A DNA stretch of 38,717 nucleotides. Source: Patescibacteria group bacterium UBA1370 (lineage in GTDB: Bacteria > Patescibacteriota > Microgenomatia > UBA1400 > PJMF01). The first letter of the stretch is position 1. Each line of letters opens with the position of its first letter. The DNA lies in NCBI GenBank assembly GCA_002306315.1, contig DBRK01000026.1:1-38717 (forward strand), in the 5' to 3' direction. Shown here one piece after another: positions 8,072 through 14,788 of this stretch. The notes under the pieces were generated by a model that searched no databases, had not been told where the DNA came from, and worked only from the letters and a program-made list of their open reading frames with translations. The position numbers were made by a program, and so were the translations under genes.

Positions 8072-9502
8072 CTACAACCGCTCCACTTTTTGCCCCTCAG
8101 GCGTGTCAATGAGACGGAATCCGTGTTGTTCGATCTCTACCCGCAAAGCATCAGCCCTGTCCCAGTCCTGTTTATTCCGAGCATCCTGCCGCTGCTGCAT
8201 CAACTCGCGGACAACTTCAGGCAACTCATCGATAGCCAGCTCTTCCCTGCCCGCCACCTCGGCAACGTTTTGCAAATCCAATTGCAAAATTTTGTCAAAC
8301 TCTTCCAGCAGCAACAACTTTTCTGTATTAGGCAAATCAGCACTCAGGACATTCCAAACCACTGACACCGCCTCAGGAGTGGAAAGATCGTTTTCCAAAG
8401 CTTCATAAAAAGCTGTTTTGTAAGGGCTGGCAGTGTCATTATGCCCTGTGTGTGTCACTTCTTTTCCAACCAACGCTTGCAACTCGGCCACCTGCCGCAT
8501 CAGCCGCACATAGGCTTTCTGCATTCCCTCCAAAGCCTCCCAGGTAAAATTCATCTCGCTCCGGTAGTGCGTTGTCAGGAAAAGCATCCGTAAAGCCCGC
8601 GGACTGTAGCCTCTTTCCAACACATCGTCAATGGTAAAGAAATTGCCGAGGGATTTGCTCATCTTTTCACCGTCCACCAATAAGAAATTGTGATGCACCC
8701 AATAGCGAACGAATGGCACTTTGCCGGTGGCGGACTCTGCCTGAGCGATCTCATTAGTATGGTGCACCGGAATATGGTCAATGCCACCGGTATGGATATC
8801 GAGCTGCTCACCCAGATATTTGATTGCCATGGCCGAACACTCGATATGCCAACCAGGGAAAGATCGCTCAGCCCAGGGACTTGGCCAGGACATTGCCCGG
8901 TTCTCTCCGGGACGCTCAAACTTCCAAAGCGCAAAGTCCGCTGGGTGGCGCTTGCCTTCTACTACCCCGATCCTGGCTCCCTCAGTTTGATCATCTACCG
9001 CCAAGCGCGCCAGTTTTCCATAATCCGGGAACTTAGATGTGTCAAAATAAATGCCGTCGCCGGGTATTTCGTAGGTGTATCCCTTTTTCTCAAGCTCCTG
9101 AACCATTTCCAGCTGGATTTGGATATGTTCCGTAGCCCGGCAGCTGACATCCGGCCGCAAATTGCCCATCAAATCCATGCTTCTCCAGAAATATTCTTCA
9201 AACTCCCGGGCAACATCCCAGGCTGACTTGCCGTATTTGCGGGCGCCTTTTTCCAGTTTGTCCTCGCCGGTGTCCGAATCAGAAGTCAGGTGCCCGACAT
9301 CGGTGACATTTTGGACAAATTTAACATCATATCCGGCATGCTCTAGCGTCCGCACCAAAACATCGTCCATCGTGTACTTTCGCAAATGTCCGAGGTGAGT
9401 GTAATCGTAAACAGTAAAACCGCAGGCATACAGCCTGACTTCAGGCGGATTAATGGGCTGAAATTCCTCCACCTGCCGGCTCATTGTGTTATAAATCCGC
9501 AT
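8072..9502 (-). CDS. cysS: Cysteinyl-tRNA synthetase
   Basis: 476 residues, normal CysRS length. Class I signatures are present: THLGH as the HIGH motif (near residue 36) and KMSKS within GEKMSKSLGNF. Zinc-binding residues are in place (C27 in YACGFTVYD, C in WHIECSAMA, and HTNE). The DALR-like C-terminal domain ends normally. It charges tRNA-Cys in the cytosol. The start lies seven bases after an extended -10 (TGCTAGGAT) that abuts the T-tract of the upstream terminator, so the mRNA is predicted to start at the ATG; an AGGA in the same place could alternatively act as a ribosome site on a longer transcript. Confidence 0.97.
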   Translation of the reverse strand: MRIYNTMSRQVEEFQPINPPEVRLYACGFTVYDYTHLGHLRKYTMDDVLVRTLEHAGYDVKFVQNVTDVGHLTSDSDTGEDKLEKGARKYGKSAWDVAREFEEYFWRSMDLMGNLRPDVSCRATEHIQIQLEMVQELEKKGYTYEIPGDGIYFDTSKFPDYGKLARLAVDDQTEGARIGVVEGKRHPADFALWKFERPGENRAMSWPSPWAERSFPGWHIECSAMAIKYLGEQLDIHTGGIDHIPVHHTNEIAQAESATGKVPFVRYWVHHNFLLVDGEKMSKSLGNFFTIDDVLERGYSPRALRMLFLTTHYRSEMNFTWEALEGMQKAYVRLMRQVAELQALVGKEVTHTGHNDTASPYKTAFYEALENDLSTPEAVSVVWNVLSADLPNTEKLLLLEEFDKILQLDLQNVAEVAGREELAIDELPEVVRELMQQRQDARNKQDWDRADALRVEIEQHGFRLIDTPEGQKVERL

Positions 9503-9508
9503 AGTTGT

Positions 9509-9517
9509 ATCCTAGCA
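9509..9517 (-). promoter_or_regulatory. cysS extended -10, leaderless spacing
   Basis: TGCTAGGAT on the minus strand (TAGGAT at 9509-9514), with the last T seven bases from the A of ATG 9502. It starts immediately after the T-run of the preceding terminator. Confidence 0.45.
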
Positions 9518-9537
9518 AAAAGCCTCCGGCTTTGCTT
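9516..9537 (-). terminator. Rho-independent terminator upstream of cysS
   Basis: On the minus strand AAAGCC-GGA-GGCTTT followed by TT: a compact 6-bp stem and a T-run. It ends the operon 10480-9575, and the cysS promoter begins within the same short segment. Confidence 0.7.
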
Positions 9538-9574
9538 TGGGGAAAAGGGATTGGATAAGGGAACCAGTGCCGCG

Positions 9575-10198
9575 TTAGTTGGAACCGCTTAGACTGCGGA
9601 TGCCCTGGCGATCCTGTTGGAGTTTCTGGATTGCCCGTTTTTTGCCGGAACCAGCCGGACCAACCGGACCTTTTTGCGGGCTTGAAGGCATGGGTAACTC
9701 CTGCTCTTTCTGAGCCTCTTGAGCCTGTTTCCGTTGAGCCTCTTCTTCTTCGGCAGCCTTTTTCTTTTGCAGCTCAGCCTCGTACATTTGCCTGGCTACT
9801 GCCTGTTGTTCCTCATCAAGTTCTTTAAAGCGGGCATGAACCTGTCGGCGCTTGGCTAGCTCTTCGGGGTCTTTGGCTTCCGGGTTAATCTGCAACCAGG
9901 TGTTGATGCTGAAAAAATCCTTCACCCCGGTAGCTACATCCTGACCCATTCGCTTGAATTCCTCCTGGACAGTGCCGATTTCTCGAGGCGGATCTGGTGG
10001 TACTCCGGGCGTAGTCTGTTGCCCTTGTTGAGGCGGTTGGACTGCCTGCCCTGCCCCGCTTGCCTGCTGCTGGCTGAGGGCTTTTTGCTGAACTGCTTGC
10101 TGCATGGCGTTGACTTCCAGATGTTCGCCAAAATCATCGGCCATGCGGTTGAAACCGCCACCTGTTCTGGCAATGACTGCAGGTTTAGGGCTGTTCAT
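9575..10198 (-). CDS. Gln/Glu-rich protein of unknown function
   Basis: 207 residues. The N-terminal 75 are Gln/Pro/Gly-rich and probably disordered; residues 75-110 (IGTVQEEFKRMGQDVATGVKDFFSINTWL) form a conserved-looking block; 110-165 are a long, charged helix with an AEEEEAQRKQAQEAQKEQE run; the end is basic. This layout is reminiscent of CPR-specific domains of unknown function such as DUF5660, but I cannot confirm membership. The ATG has an AAAAGG ribosome site and lies 12 bases after the stop of the gene at 10211-10480, so the two form an operon. Confidence 0.6.
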   Translation of the reverse strand: MNSPKPAVIARTGGGFNRMADDFGEHLEVNAMQQAVQQKALSQQQASGAGQAVQPPQQGQQTTPGVPPDPPREIGTVQEEFKRMGQDVATGVKDFFSINTWLQINPEAKDPEELAKRRQVHARFKELDEEQQAVARQMYEAELQKKKAAEEEEAQRKQAQEAQKEQELPMPSSPQKGPVGPAGSGKKRAIQKLQQDRQGIRSLSGSN

Positions 10199-10210
10199 CT
10201 TACCTTTTCG

Positions 10211-10480
10211 TTAAACCTTATCGTGCTGCAATTGGTTGATCTCAAAACCATCTCGTTGCGCATCTTCCTGGTTTTTCTCTGCCTTTTCCTCTTGCTTCTG
10301 TTCTACTCTTGCCTGATATTCTGGTGTATTCTTGATTTCCTCCAGTTTCCGCCGTTGCTGCTCCACTTCTGCCTCGTCGGCTTGCTGACTCTCAACTGCC
10401 ATCTGTTGAGATTGTGCTTGCTCAGCGGGAGCAGCTGGATCCGCCGGGGTATTTTGGGGGTCTTGGATGTTTGCACTCAT
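10211..10480 (-). CDS. Small Gln/Glu/Ala-rich protein, unknown function
   Basis: 89 residues, almost entirely Gln, Glu, Ala, Asp and Lys. The first 40 are Pro/Ala/Gln-rich, and the rest a charged helix (EVEQQRRKLEEIKNTPEYQARVEQKQEEK). A clear AAAGGA ribosome site supports ATG 10480. It is the first gene of a two-gene unit with 9575-10198. The shared composition suggests that the two products act together, perhaps as a helical scaffold; this is inference. Confidence 0.55.
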   Translation of the reverse strand: MSANIQDPQNTPADPAAPAEQAQSQQMAVESQQADEAEVEQQRRKLEEIKNTPEYQARVEQKQEEKAEKNQEDAQRDGFEINQLQHDKV

Positions 10481-10568
10481 AATTTTCCTTTATTAAATCT
10501 AACTAACTCCCAACATACAGGAAAAAACAACGCAAACCAACTGAAGAACACAAGTCGCTGTCTATAAC

Positions 10569-10910
10569 TCACAACTCTTCTGCAACCCTGTGATGACTAG
10601 CCCGCTTGAGAGTCCGCCGGCGTTCGTAGTGCTTGCGGAGCTGGCGCATAGCGCCACTGGTGGCATCAACTACCGCTTCATACATATCGACAGCTGTTTT
10701 CTTGACTACTAGATCTTTGCCGGGGATGGAGACATGGAAAGTGACGGAGTTGGCACCGGGGTCGTTGGACTTTTTGGCAATGGTTTCCAGGTATACCCGA
10801 ATGTGGGTGACCCGTTTTTCCAGTTTGAGTAGCTTTTCAGCTTGCGCCTCGATAAAGGCACGCAGTGCCTGGGTTACCTTAAGTTTTTTTGACTCGACAA
10901 TCACTGTCAT
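10569..10910 (-). CDS. hpf: Ribosome hibernation promoting factor, short form
   Basis: 113 residues, the short HPF/YfiA class. The beta-alpha-beta-beta-beta-alpha order is evident: an N-terminal strand and helix (KVTQALRAFIEAQAEKLLKLEKRV), strands with FHVSIPGKDLVV, and a terminal basic helix (RQLRKHYERRRTLKRASHH). It binds the 30S decoding region and inactivates ribosomes when growth stops. There is no long C-terminal dimerisation domain. The ATG follows AAGGAGA. A strong terminator and an 8-codon ORF lie directly upstream, so expression is probably controlled by transcription readthrough. The gene ends with TGA, showing that TGA is a stop here. Confidence 0.92.
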   Translation of the reverse strand: MTVIVESKKLKVTQALRAFIEAQAEKLLKLEKRVTHIRVYLETIAKKSNDPGANSVTFHVSIPGKDLVVKKTAVDMYEAVVDATSGAMRQLRKHYERRRTLKRASHHRVAEEL

Positions 10911-10927
10911 GAGTCTCCTTTCTTAAG

Positions 10928-10962
10928 AAAAAAACCGCCTGGCCTTAAACAAGGCTCAGCGG
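10928..10962 (-). terminator. Terminator hairpin inside the hpf leader (candidate attenuator)
   Basis: On the minus strand a 12-base arm (10962-10951) pairs with 10946-10935 around a GTTT loop: nine Watson-Crick pairs, one G-T wobble and a two-base internal mismatch. Seven T follow (10934-10928). The hpf ribosome site begins about ten bases further on, so the nearest plausible promoters are upstream of this terminator. Confidence 0.7.
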
Positions 10963-10989
10963 CTAACCTGATACTGCACGATGTGTCAT
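10963..10989 (-). CDS. Putative leader peptide upstream of hpf (8 codons)
   Basis: ATG at 10989-10987 opens the 8-codon frame MTHRAVSG and stops with TAG at 10965-10963, the base before the terminator stem begins. A TGTAAT box (10996-11001) ends seven bases before the ATG, the same spacing as at the proposed leaderless genes of this window. A ribosome pausing on the stop codon would cover the 5' arm of the terminator. Short frames occur by chance; the case rests on position relative to promoter and terminator. Confidence 0.35.
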   Translation of the reverse strand: MTHRAVSG

Positions 10990-10995
10990 TAGACA

Positions 10996-11009
10996 ATTAC
11001 ATATTAGCA
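10996..11009 (-). promoter_or_regulatory. hpf leader promoter
   Basis: Two overlapping -10 candidates on the minus strand: TGCTAATAT (TAATAT at 11001-11006, extended) and TGTAAT (10996-11001). Either starts transcription within about five bases of the mini-ORF ATG at 10989. The 35 region is poor. Confidence 0.4.
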
Positions 11010-11082
11010 GGATTTTGGCTAAAAAGTAACCGGGAAATACATATGCATTTTCCAAACGCAATTCATTACAGCATGCCGCCAT

Positions 11083-11685
11083 TTAAATATTCCGTCTGCC
11101 CTCCAGAGCGCGAGTTAGGGTTACACCGTCCGCGTATTCAATATCTGCGCCGATAGGCAAACCATGGCCAATGCGGGTAATCTTCACATTTTCGCCTTCT
11201 TTGTGTTGGCGCAGGTATTCGGTAATGTAAAGCGCTGTCGCTTCACCCTCCATTGTTGGGTTGGTGGCGATTATCAGTTCCTCCACCCCGTCAAGCCTTT
11301 TGGTAATGTCATACAAAAAAAGTTGGTCAGGCCCGATGTTGTTGAGTGGCGCAATCGCCCCGTGCAGCACATGATACTTGCCATGAAAAGCGCCGGAATT
11401 TTCCAGAGCAATCACATCCAGCGGCTGCTCGACCACACACAAGGCTGAACTATCACGCGTCGGGTCGGAACACACTGGACAAGGATCGGTTTCACTGACA
11501 TTGTGGCACTGGCTGCAAAGAACGGTATTTTTCTTAAGCGCTAAAAGCCGTTCAGAGAATTCCTCCAGCTGGTGGTCGGGGTTATGCAACAGATAAAAAA
11601 CCAGTCGTTGTGCCGATTTTGGCCCGATGCCGGGGAGTTTTTCAAAACTTTCAATCAACTGCTGGACTGAGCGCGGTAATTTCAT
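11083..11685 (-). CDS. recR: Recombination mediator RecR
   Basis: 200 residues. A helix-hairpin-helix (LPGIGPKSAQRL, 18-28), a four-cysteine zinc finger (C57, C60, C69, C72) and a Toprim domain beginning CVVEQPLDVIALENS, with the C-terminal GxPxGxxIEYAD block (GLPIGADIEYAD), identify RecR. It loads RecA on gapped DNA with RecF/RecO. I prefer ATG 11685 (MKLPRSVQQL), the usual RecR N-terminus; a GTG at 11694 adds three residues and is seven bases after the stop of the HD gene, so translation is probably coupled. Confidence 0.95.
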   Translation of the reverse strand: MKLPRSVQQLIESFEKLPGIGPKSAQRLVFYLLHNPDHQLEEFSERLLALKKNTVLCSQCHNVSETDPCPVCSDPTRDSSALCVVEQPLDVIALENSGAFHGKYHVLHGAIAPLNNIGPDQLFLYDITKRLDGVEELIIATNPTMEGEATALYITEYLRQHKEGENVKITRIGHGLPIGADIEYADGVTLTRALEGRRNI

Positions 11686-11700
11686 TACCTCCACATGGTA

Positions 11701-12792
11701 CTAGTTCATTTCAGGGTTGTCTACGGGTTGCGCACCTTGCTCCAGTGCCATCTGCGCTGCTAAACAATCATATAAAAAAGCGTTGCCGGTTAAAAATACT
11801 TCGTAAGCGGGATTGGTACTGATATCCAGAACTGTAAACCTGGCCAGGTCGTATAAGAAATCGGGATTTTCCAAACAAAATTGCCACAACTCCGGAAAAT
11901 TTTTCTTAAAACGATTTATATCAATTAAATCTTGATAACCATAAGCCTGGACAAAGTTTACAAAGACCTCTTGCACCTGATCCGGTGTTGGCCCCAGCCC
12001 CTTTTTAATTAATTCGTTGGTGTAGCCGATTGCCAACAATGCTTCATTGAGCTCGGGATGCAAATATCCGTCGTCTTCCCTTACCTGCAAAACCTCAAAG
12101 AGATGATGATACAGGCAAAGGGCAATGGTGGTTTCAACCAGCTCCGGATCATACTTTTTCCTCTTTTCAGCCTCGGCAACCGCGTTGGCATGATCAAAAA
12201 ATGCCCAGGCAACGACTGCCGAACCCATGCCATGCATTCTGTTTTGATAATTCAAAGCTTTGCCCCCAAGGTCATGAAAAAAGCTGCTAATTCTCCAGAA
12301 CACTCTCGTTTCCGGCTCACTGTCGGTTTCCAGCTTGTTTAAAACTTCCAAAATATGCCGCAATGGAGAAAAATGGCCGCCGTTATATTCGGTTTTCAGT
12401 CTGGAAAATAATTCAGACTGCATCAACAGGCTTTCAATGCTGTCTCCAAAGCTACCGTCAGCAAAAATCGACTGCCTAAAAGTCGAGTCATCTAAATCTG
12501 GATCCGCCAGCACTTCGAGTATTTGCGTTATAAGTCTCATGTCCTTTTCCATATCCGGCCAATCAATCGAATATTCCTTTTTTCCTCCATTTGTCGAAAA
12601 ACGGACCATCATCCTGTAGTCCTCCATGGTGACAGCGAAATCTGTAGCTGCGTCAATCACCAGCGGATCAAGAGTTCGTGGAAATAGCTGCACTTCTCGG
12701 CCACGCACTACCGGCACATCTTTCACTTTGCGGCTTACTGGGACAGATCCAACCGATGTGAGTTTTTCGGGACCAAAAGGCGCCAAAGCCAT
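11701..12792 (-). CDS. HD-domain phosphohydrolase-like protein
   Basis: 363 residues. Histidine and aspartate spacing fits an HD superfamily domain: H146 in RHILEVL, H173-D174 in FFHDLGGK, H187 in MHGMG, H229-H230 in LYHHLF, and a later D in TVLDIS. The N-terminal 130 residues are an unrecognised domain. HD proteins are metal-dependent phosphohydrolases acting on nucleotides or cyclic nucleotides; the substrate here is unknown. It is followed immediately by recR. No good ribosome site precedes the ATG, and a terminator ends about 30 bases upstream, so a readthrough leader is possible. Confidence 0.7.
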   Translation of the reverse strand: MALAPFGPEKLTSVGSVPVSRKVKDVPVVRGREVQLFPRTLDPLVIDAATDFAVTMEDYRMMVRFSTNGGKKEYSIDWPDMEKDMRLITQILEVLADPDLDDSTFRQSIFADGSFGDSIESLLMQSELFSRLKTEYNGGHFSPLRHILEVLNKLETDSEPETRVFWRISSFFHDLGGKALNYQNRMHGMGSAVVAWAFFDHANAVAEAEKRKKYDPELVETTIALCLYHHLFEVLQVREDDGYLHPELNEALLAIGYTNELIKKGLGPTPDQVQEVFVNFVQAYGYQDLIDINRFKKNFPELWQFCLENPDFLYDLARFTVLDISTNPAYEVFLTGNAFLYDCLAAQMALEQGAQPVDNPEMN

Positions 12793-12821
12793 ATCGCACT
12801 TTTCTAAAGTTTAACCGCCAC

Positions 12822-12843
12822 AAAAAACCCGCCTCAATGGCGG
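12822..12843 (-). terminator. Strong terminator between tmk and the HD gene
   Basis: On the minus strand CCCGCC-ATTGA-GGCGGG followed by TTTTTT. A longer outer pairing (AACCG with CGGTT beyond the T-run) is also possible. It lies about 30 bases upstream of the HD gene start. Confidence 0.75.
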
Positions 12844-12859
12844 GGTAATAACGGTTCTA

Positions 12860-12922
12860 CTATTGCTTCTCAGCAATGAGGATCCTGTGGTTTTGCAGCC
12901 GGTTAAACCAGGAAACTAACAC
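12860..12922 (-). CDS. Putative leader peptide upstream of the HD gene (20 codons)
   Basis: GTG at 12922 opens 20 codons (starting LVSWFNRLQ after the initiator and ending ILIAEKQ) and stops at TAG, with a second TAG directly after. The GTG is nine bases after a TAGAAT box. The frame spans the first two hairpins of the small RNA and ends before the terminator hairpin. It may be a chance frame. Confidence 0.25.
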   Translation of the reverse strand: MLVSWFNRLQNHRILIAEKQ

Positions 12923-12930
12923 TGGGTTTC

Positions 12931-12959
12931 ATTCTAGACAAGGAAATCTAAGGTTGCAA
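12931..12959 (-). promoter_or_regulatory. Promoter between tmk and the HD gene
   Basis: On the minus strand TTGCAA (12954-12959), a 17-base spacer and TAGAAT (12931-12936). This is among the best full promoters in the window. Predicted start is about 12924. Confidence 0.55.
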
Positions 12960-12982
12960 TAGTGTGTAACTGATGCGTACAA

Positions 12983-13612
12983 CTAAAGGCCTAATTTTGC
13001 TGATACTTCCGCCCAAACCTGGATATCTACATCGTCTACCGGCAAGCTGGCATCGACAATCTTCCAGCGGTCTGGCTGAGATTTGGCTAATTCCAAGTAA
13101 GCCTGGCGGACCCGCTCATGAAATGACGCATCCTCCATCTCAAAACGGTTGGCGCCGCCATTGTCCATTTGCCGCTTCAGACCGATCTCTACCGGCACAT
13201 CCAACAAAATAGTTAAGTCAGGCACGGTATTTTTTGTGGAAATATCATTCAATTGCTCAATTAACTCTTTGCCAAAACCGCGGACCATCCCTTGGTATAC
13301 CACCGAGCTGTCTCGAGTTCTGTCCATGAGGACAATTTTGCCAACCTCCAGAGACGGCAAAACCAACTCGCGATATATCTGCGCCCGGGCTGCCTGAAAA
13401 AGCAACACTTCGGTGGTAAAAGCTATACCGACATTTTTGGCGGACAGAACGATTTCCCGGATTTGCTCACTGATGGCAGTTCCGCCGGGCTCTCGGAGCA
13501 CAATGACGTCCTTGCCGGCTTGGGTGAGCTTGTCCCTGAGCCGGACAATCTGAGTGCTTTTACCGCTGCCCTCTCCTCCCTCAAAACTGATCAGAAATCC
13601 TTGATTTGGCAT
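12983..13612 (-). CDS. tmk: Thymidylate kinase
   Basis: 209 residues. P-loop GGEGSGKST (12-20), the REPGGTAISEQIR block that binds dTMP, and LMDRTRDSSVVYQG with the DR motif (usual DRYxDSS, here DRTRDSS) identify dTMP kinase, which makes dTDP for dTTP synthesis. The ATG is three bases after the stop of the MazG-like gene and has no ribosome site of its own, so translation is probably coupled. It sits in a neighbourhood with dut, folA and thyA. Confidence 0.95.
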   Translation of the reverse strand: MPNQGFLISFEGGEGSGKSTQIVRLRDKLTQAGKDVIVLREPGGTAISEQIREIVLSAKNVGIAFTTEVLLFQAARAQIYRELVLPSLEVGKIVLMDRTRDSSVVYQGMVRGFGKELIEQLNDISTKNTVPDLTILLDVPVEIGLKRQMDNGGANRFEMEDASFHERVRQAYLELAKSQPDRWKIVDASLPVDDVDIQVWAEVSAKLGL

Positions 13613-13615
13613 AAT

Positions 13616-14641
13616 CTAGGTTGTTTCAACAACAGCAAATGGCGCTGCCACACCGGCCTCTTGCCTTTGCTTGTCTTCCATTAGCTTAGCATATTCTCTT
13701 TGAAATTTTCCTCTCAAAGACCCTAAGACTTTAGCAATAAACTCATCGCGATTTTGTTTATAATTTAGGCGCAGCCATTCAGTGTGAGCGAAATGTTCTT
13801 CCTGAGGATTCTCAGCTTTCTGAAAATTCCCTTCTGGAGGGGCATAAAAAAACCTAGTCCCATATTCGCCTCTTTCGCCCTTAATTTTCCGGCCATCAAA
13901 TATCAGTTTGCAAACCTTGACTAAAGCATCATAGCGGCGCTTGATGAACTCTAGCTTTTGCTCCTGACTAAGTCCATTCGCAGCCAAAATATCTGAATAA
14001 TCATCGCTGAGGATATCAGGCGGATAAAGTAAATGATTGCGGGCAATTTTTTCCATACTTGCCTGAAAGGGATTCTTCTCTAAGGTTCCAAACAGGGCAT
14101 AAATAATCGCCGCCATCTCATCTAAGTCTTGAGCTTGTGCTTCTACCGGCTTCTCCAACCAGGCTTGCCAGTTGTCCGGGCTCACTACCGCTGCCGCTTC
14201 GACAAGCAGTTCATTTAATTTTTTAAAATGGAATTCTTGAGAATTTTCTGAACCATGCAAAAGCTCTTGTGAGTTCACATATTGCTTAGCTAGCTTAAGT
14301 ACGTTCTCCTCATCCGGTAAAACTGTACCACCTGACTTACGGCTAATGAGGCGATAGATATACTGCATGAAGATAAGAATATCGGCCAACTCCTGCTGGC
14401 GGTACTCAGTCAGAAATTCCGGATTGGAAAAATATCCTCTCTTGGCTACACCATTAAGTTCGGATACTTCAGTATGCAGCAACTGGAAAATTTGCCCATC
14501 ATCCACAAGATGTATCTCCCGAAATGCCGGTCTGTCCTGAATAAATGCGGCGGTTGCTTCGTGCACTACCATCAGAGAGCCGCGTTGCAGATTTTCGCGC
14601 GTCCACACCAAGGACTTTTCTTGCTCTTTGCTTCGTGACAT
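13616..14641 (-). CDS. MazG-like NTP pyrophosphatase-type protein with a long C-terminal part
   Basis: 341 residues, not a standard family length. Residues 55-100 carry the all-alpha pyrophosphatase pattern: E58-x2-E61 in HTEVSELNGVAKR and E84-x2-D87 in QQELADILIFMQYI, the four acidic metal ligands of MazG and dimeric dUTPase folds. The remaining 240 residues are mainly helical and unrecognised. If active it would hydrolyse a (d)NTP to the monophosphate, which fits its coupling to tmk and closeness to dut. The start is supported by a TTTATT box ending seven bases upstream. Function is inference. Confidence 0.55.
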   Translation of the reverse strand: MSRSKEQEKSLVWTRENLQRGSLMVVHEATAAFIQDRPAFREIHLVDDGQIFQLLHTEVSELNGVAKRGYFSNPEFLTEYRQQELADILIFMQYIYRLISRKSGGTVLPDEENVLKLAKQYVNSQELLHGSENSQEFHFKKLNELLVEAAAVVSPDNWQAWLEKPVEAQAQDLDEMAAIIYALFGTLEKNPFQASMEKIARNHLLYPPDILSDDYSDILAANGLSQEQKLEFIKRRYDALVKVCKLIFDGRKIKGERGEYGTRFFYAPPEGNFQKAENPQEEHFAHTEWLRLNYKQNRDEFIAKVLGSLRGKFQREYAKLMEDKQRQEAGVAAPFAVVETT

Positions 14642-14788
14642 GTCGTCAATAAAAACACAAGATATTGTATGGTTGCAATAGCCAATTACTAAATGTTGTA
14701 TTTTTCAACACAAAATGAGACTTAACTTAGGGCAAATTTGCTATATTGAGCACTATTTGAGTACTAAATACTACCCGGTAATCACCTC
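14642..14788. other. Intergenic region with direct repeat and weak hairpin
   Basis: 147 bases between dut and the MazG-like gene. It contains a near-identical direct repeat (TTGAGCACTA then TTGAGTACTA, about 14747-14767) and a short AT-rich hairpin (TGTTG with CAACA, about 14695-14711). No ORF or strong terminator seen. Confidence 0.3.

Larger units (their letters stand above)
12822..12924 (-). ncRNA. Candidate structured small RNA or attenuated leader
   Basis: The predicted transcript of about 100 bases from 12924 to the terminator contains three hairpins: CCTGGTTT paired with AAAC-CA-CAGG, then ATTGCT-GAGA-AGCAAT with a GNRA loop, then the terminator. It matches no SRP, T-box or riboswitch consensus that I know. 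It could be a free small RNA or the leader of the HD gene. Confidence 0.35.

Noticed and set aside
8690..9226. 178-codon plus-strand frame inside cysS
   Set aside because: It is entirely antisense to a fully conserved CysRS and shows no domain or ribosome site.
10019..10567. 182-codon plus-strand frame opposite the Gln-rich genes
   Set aside because: The Leu/Phe/Cys-rich translation is the usual shadow of Gln/Glu/Lys-rich coding on the other strand.
10569..10910. Alternative genetic code with TGA read as Gly
   Set aside because: HPF ends at its normal length with TGA, and the long conserved genes have no internal TGA.
12822..12924. SRP RNA or T-box leader
   Set aside because: The SRP GGAA-loop motif and the T-box TGGnACC/AGGGTGG motifs are absent; AGAACC before the terminator is only superficially similar.
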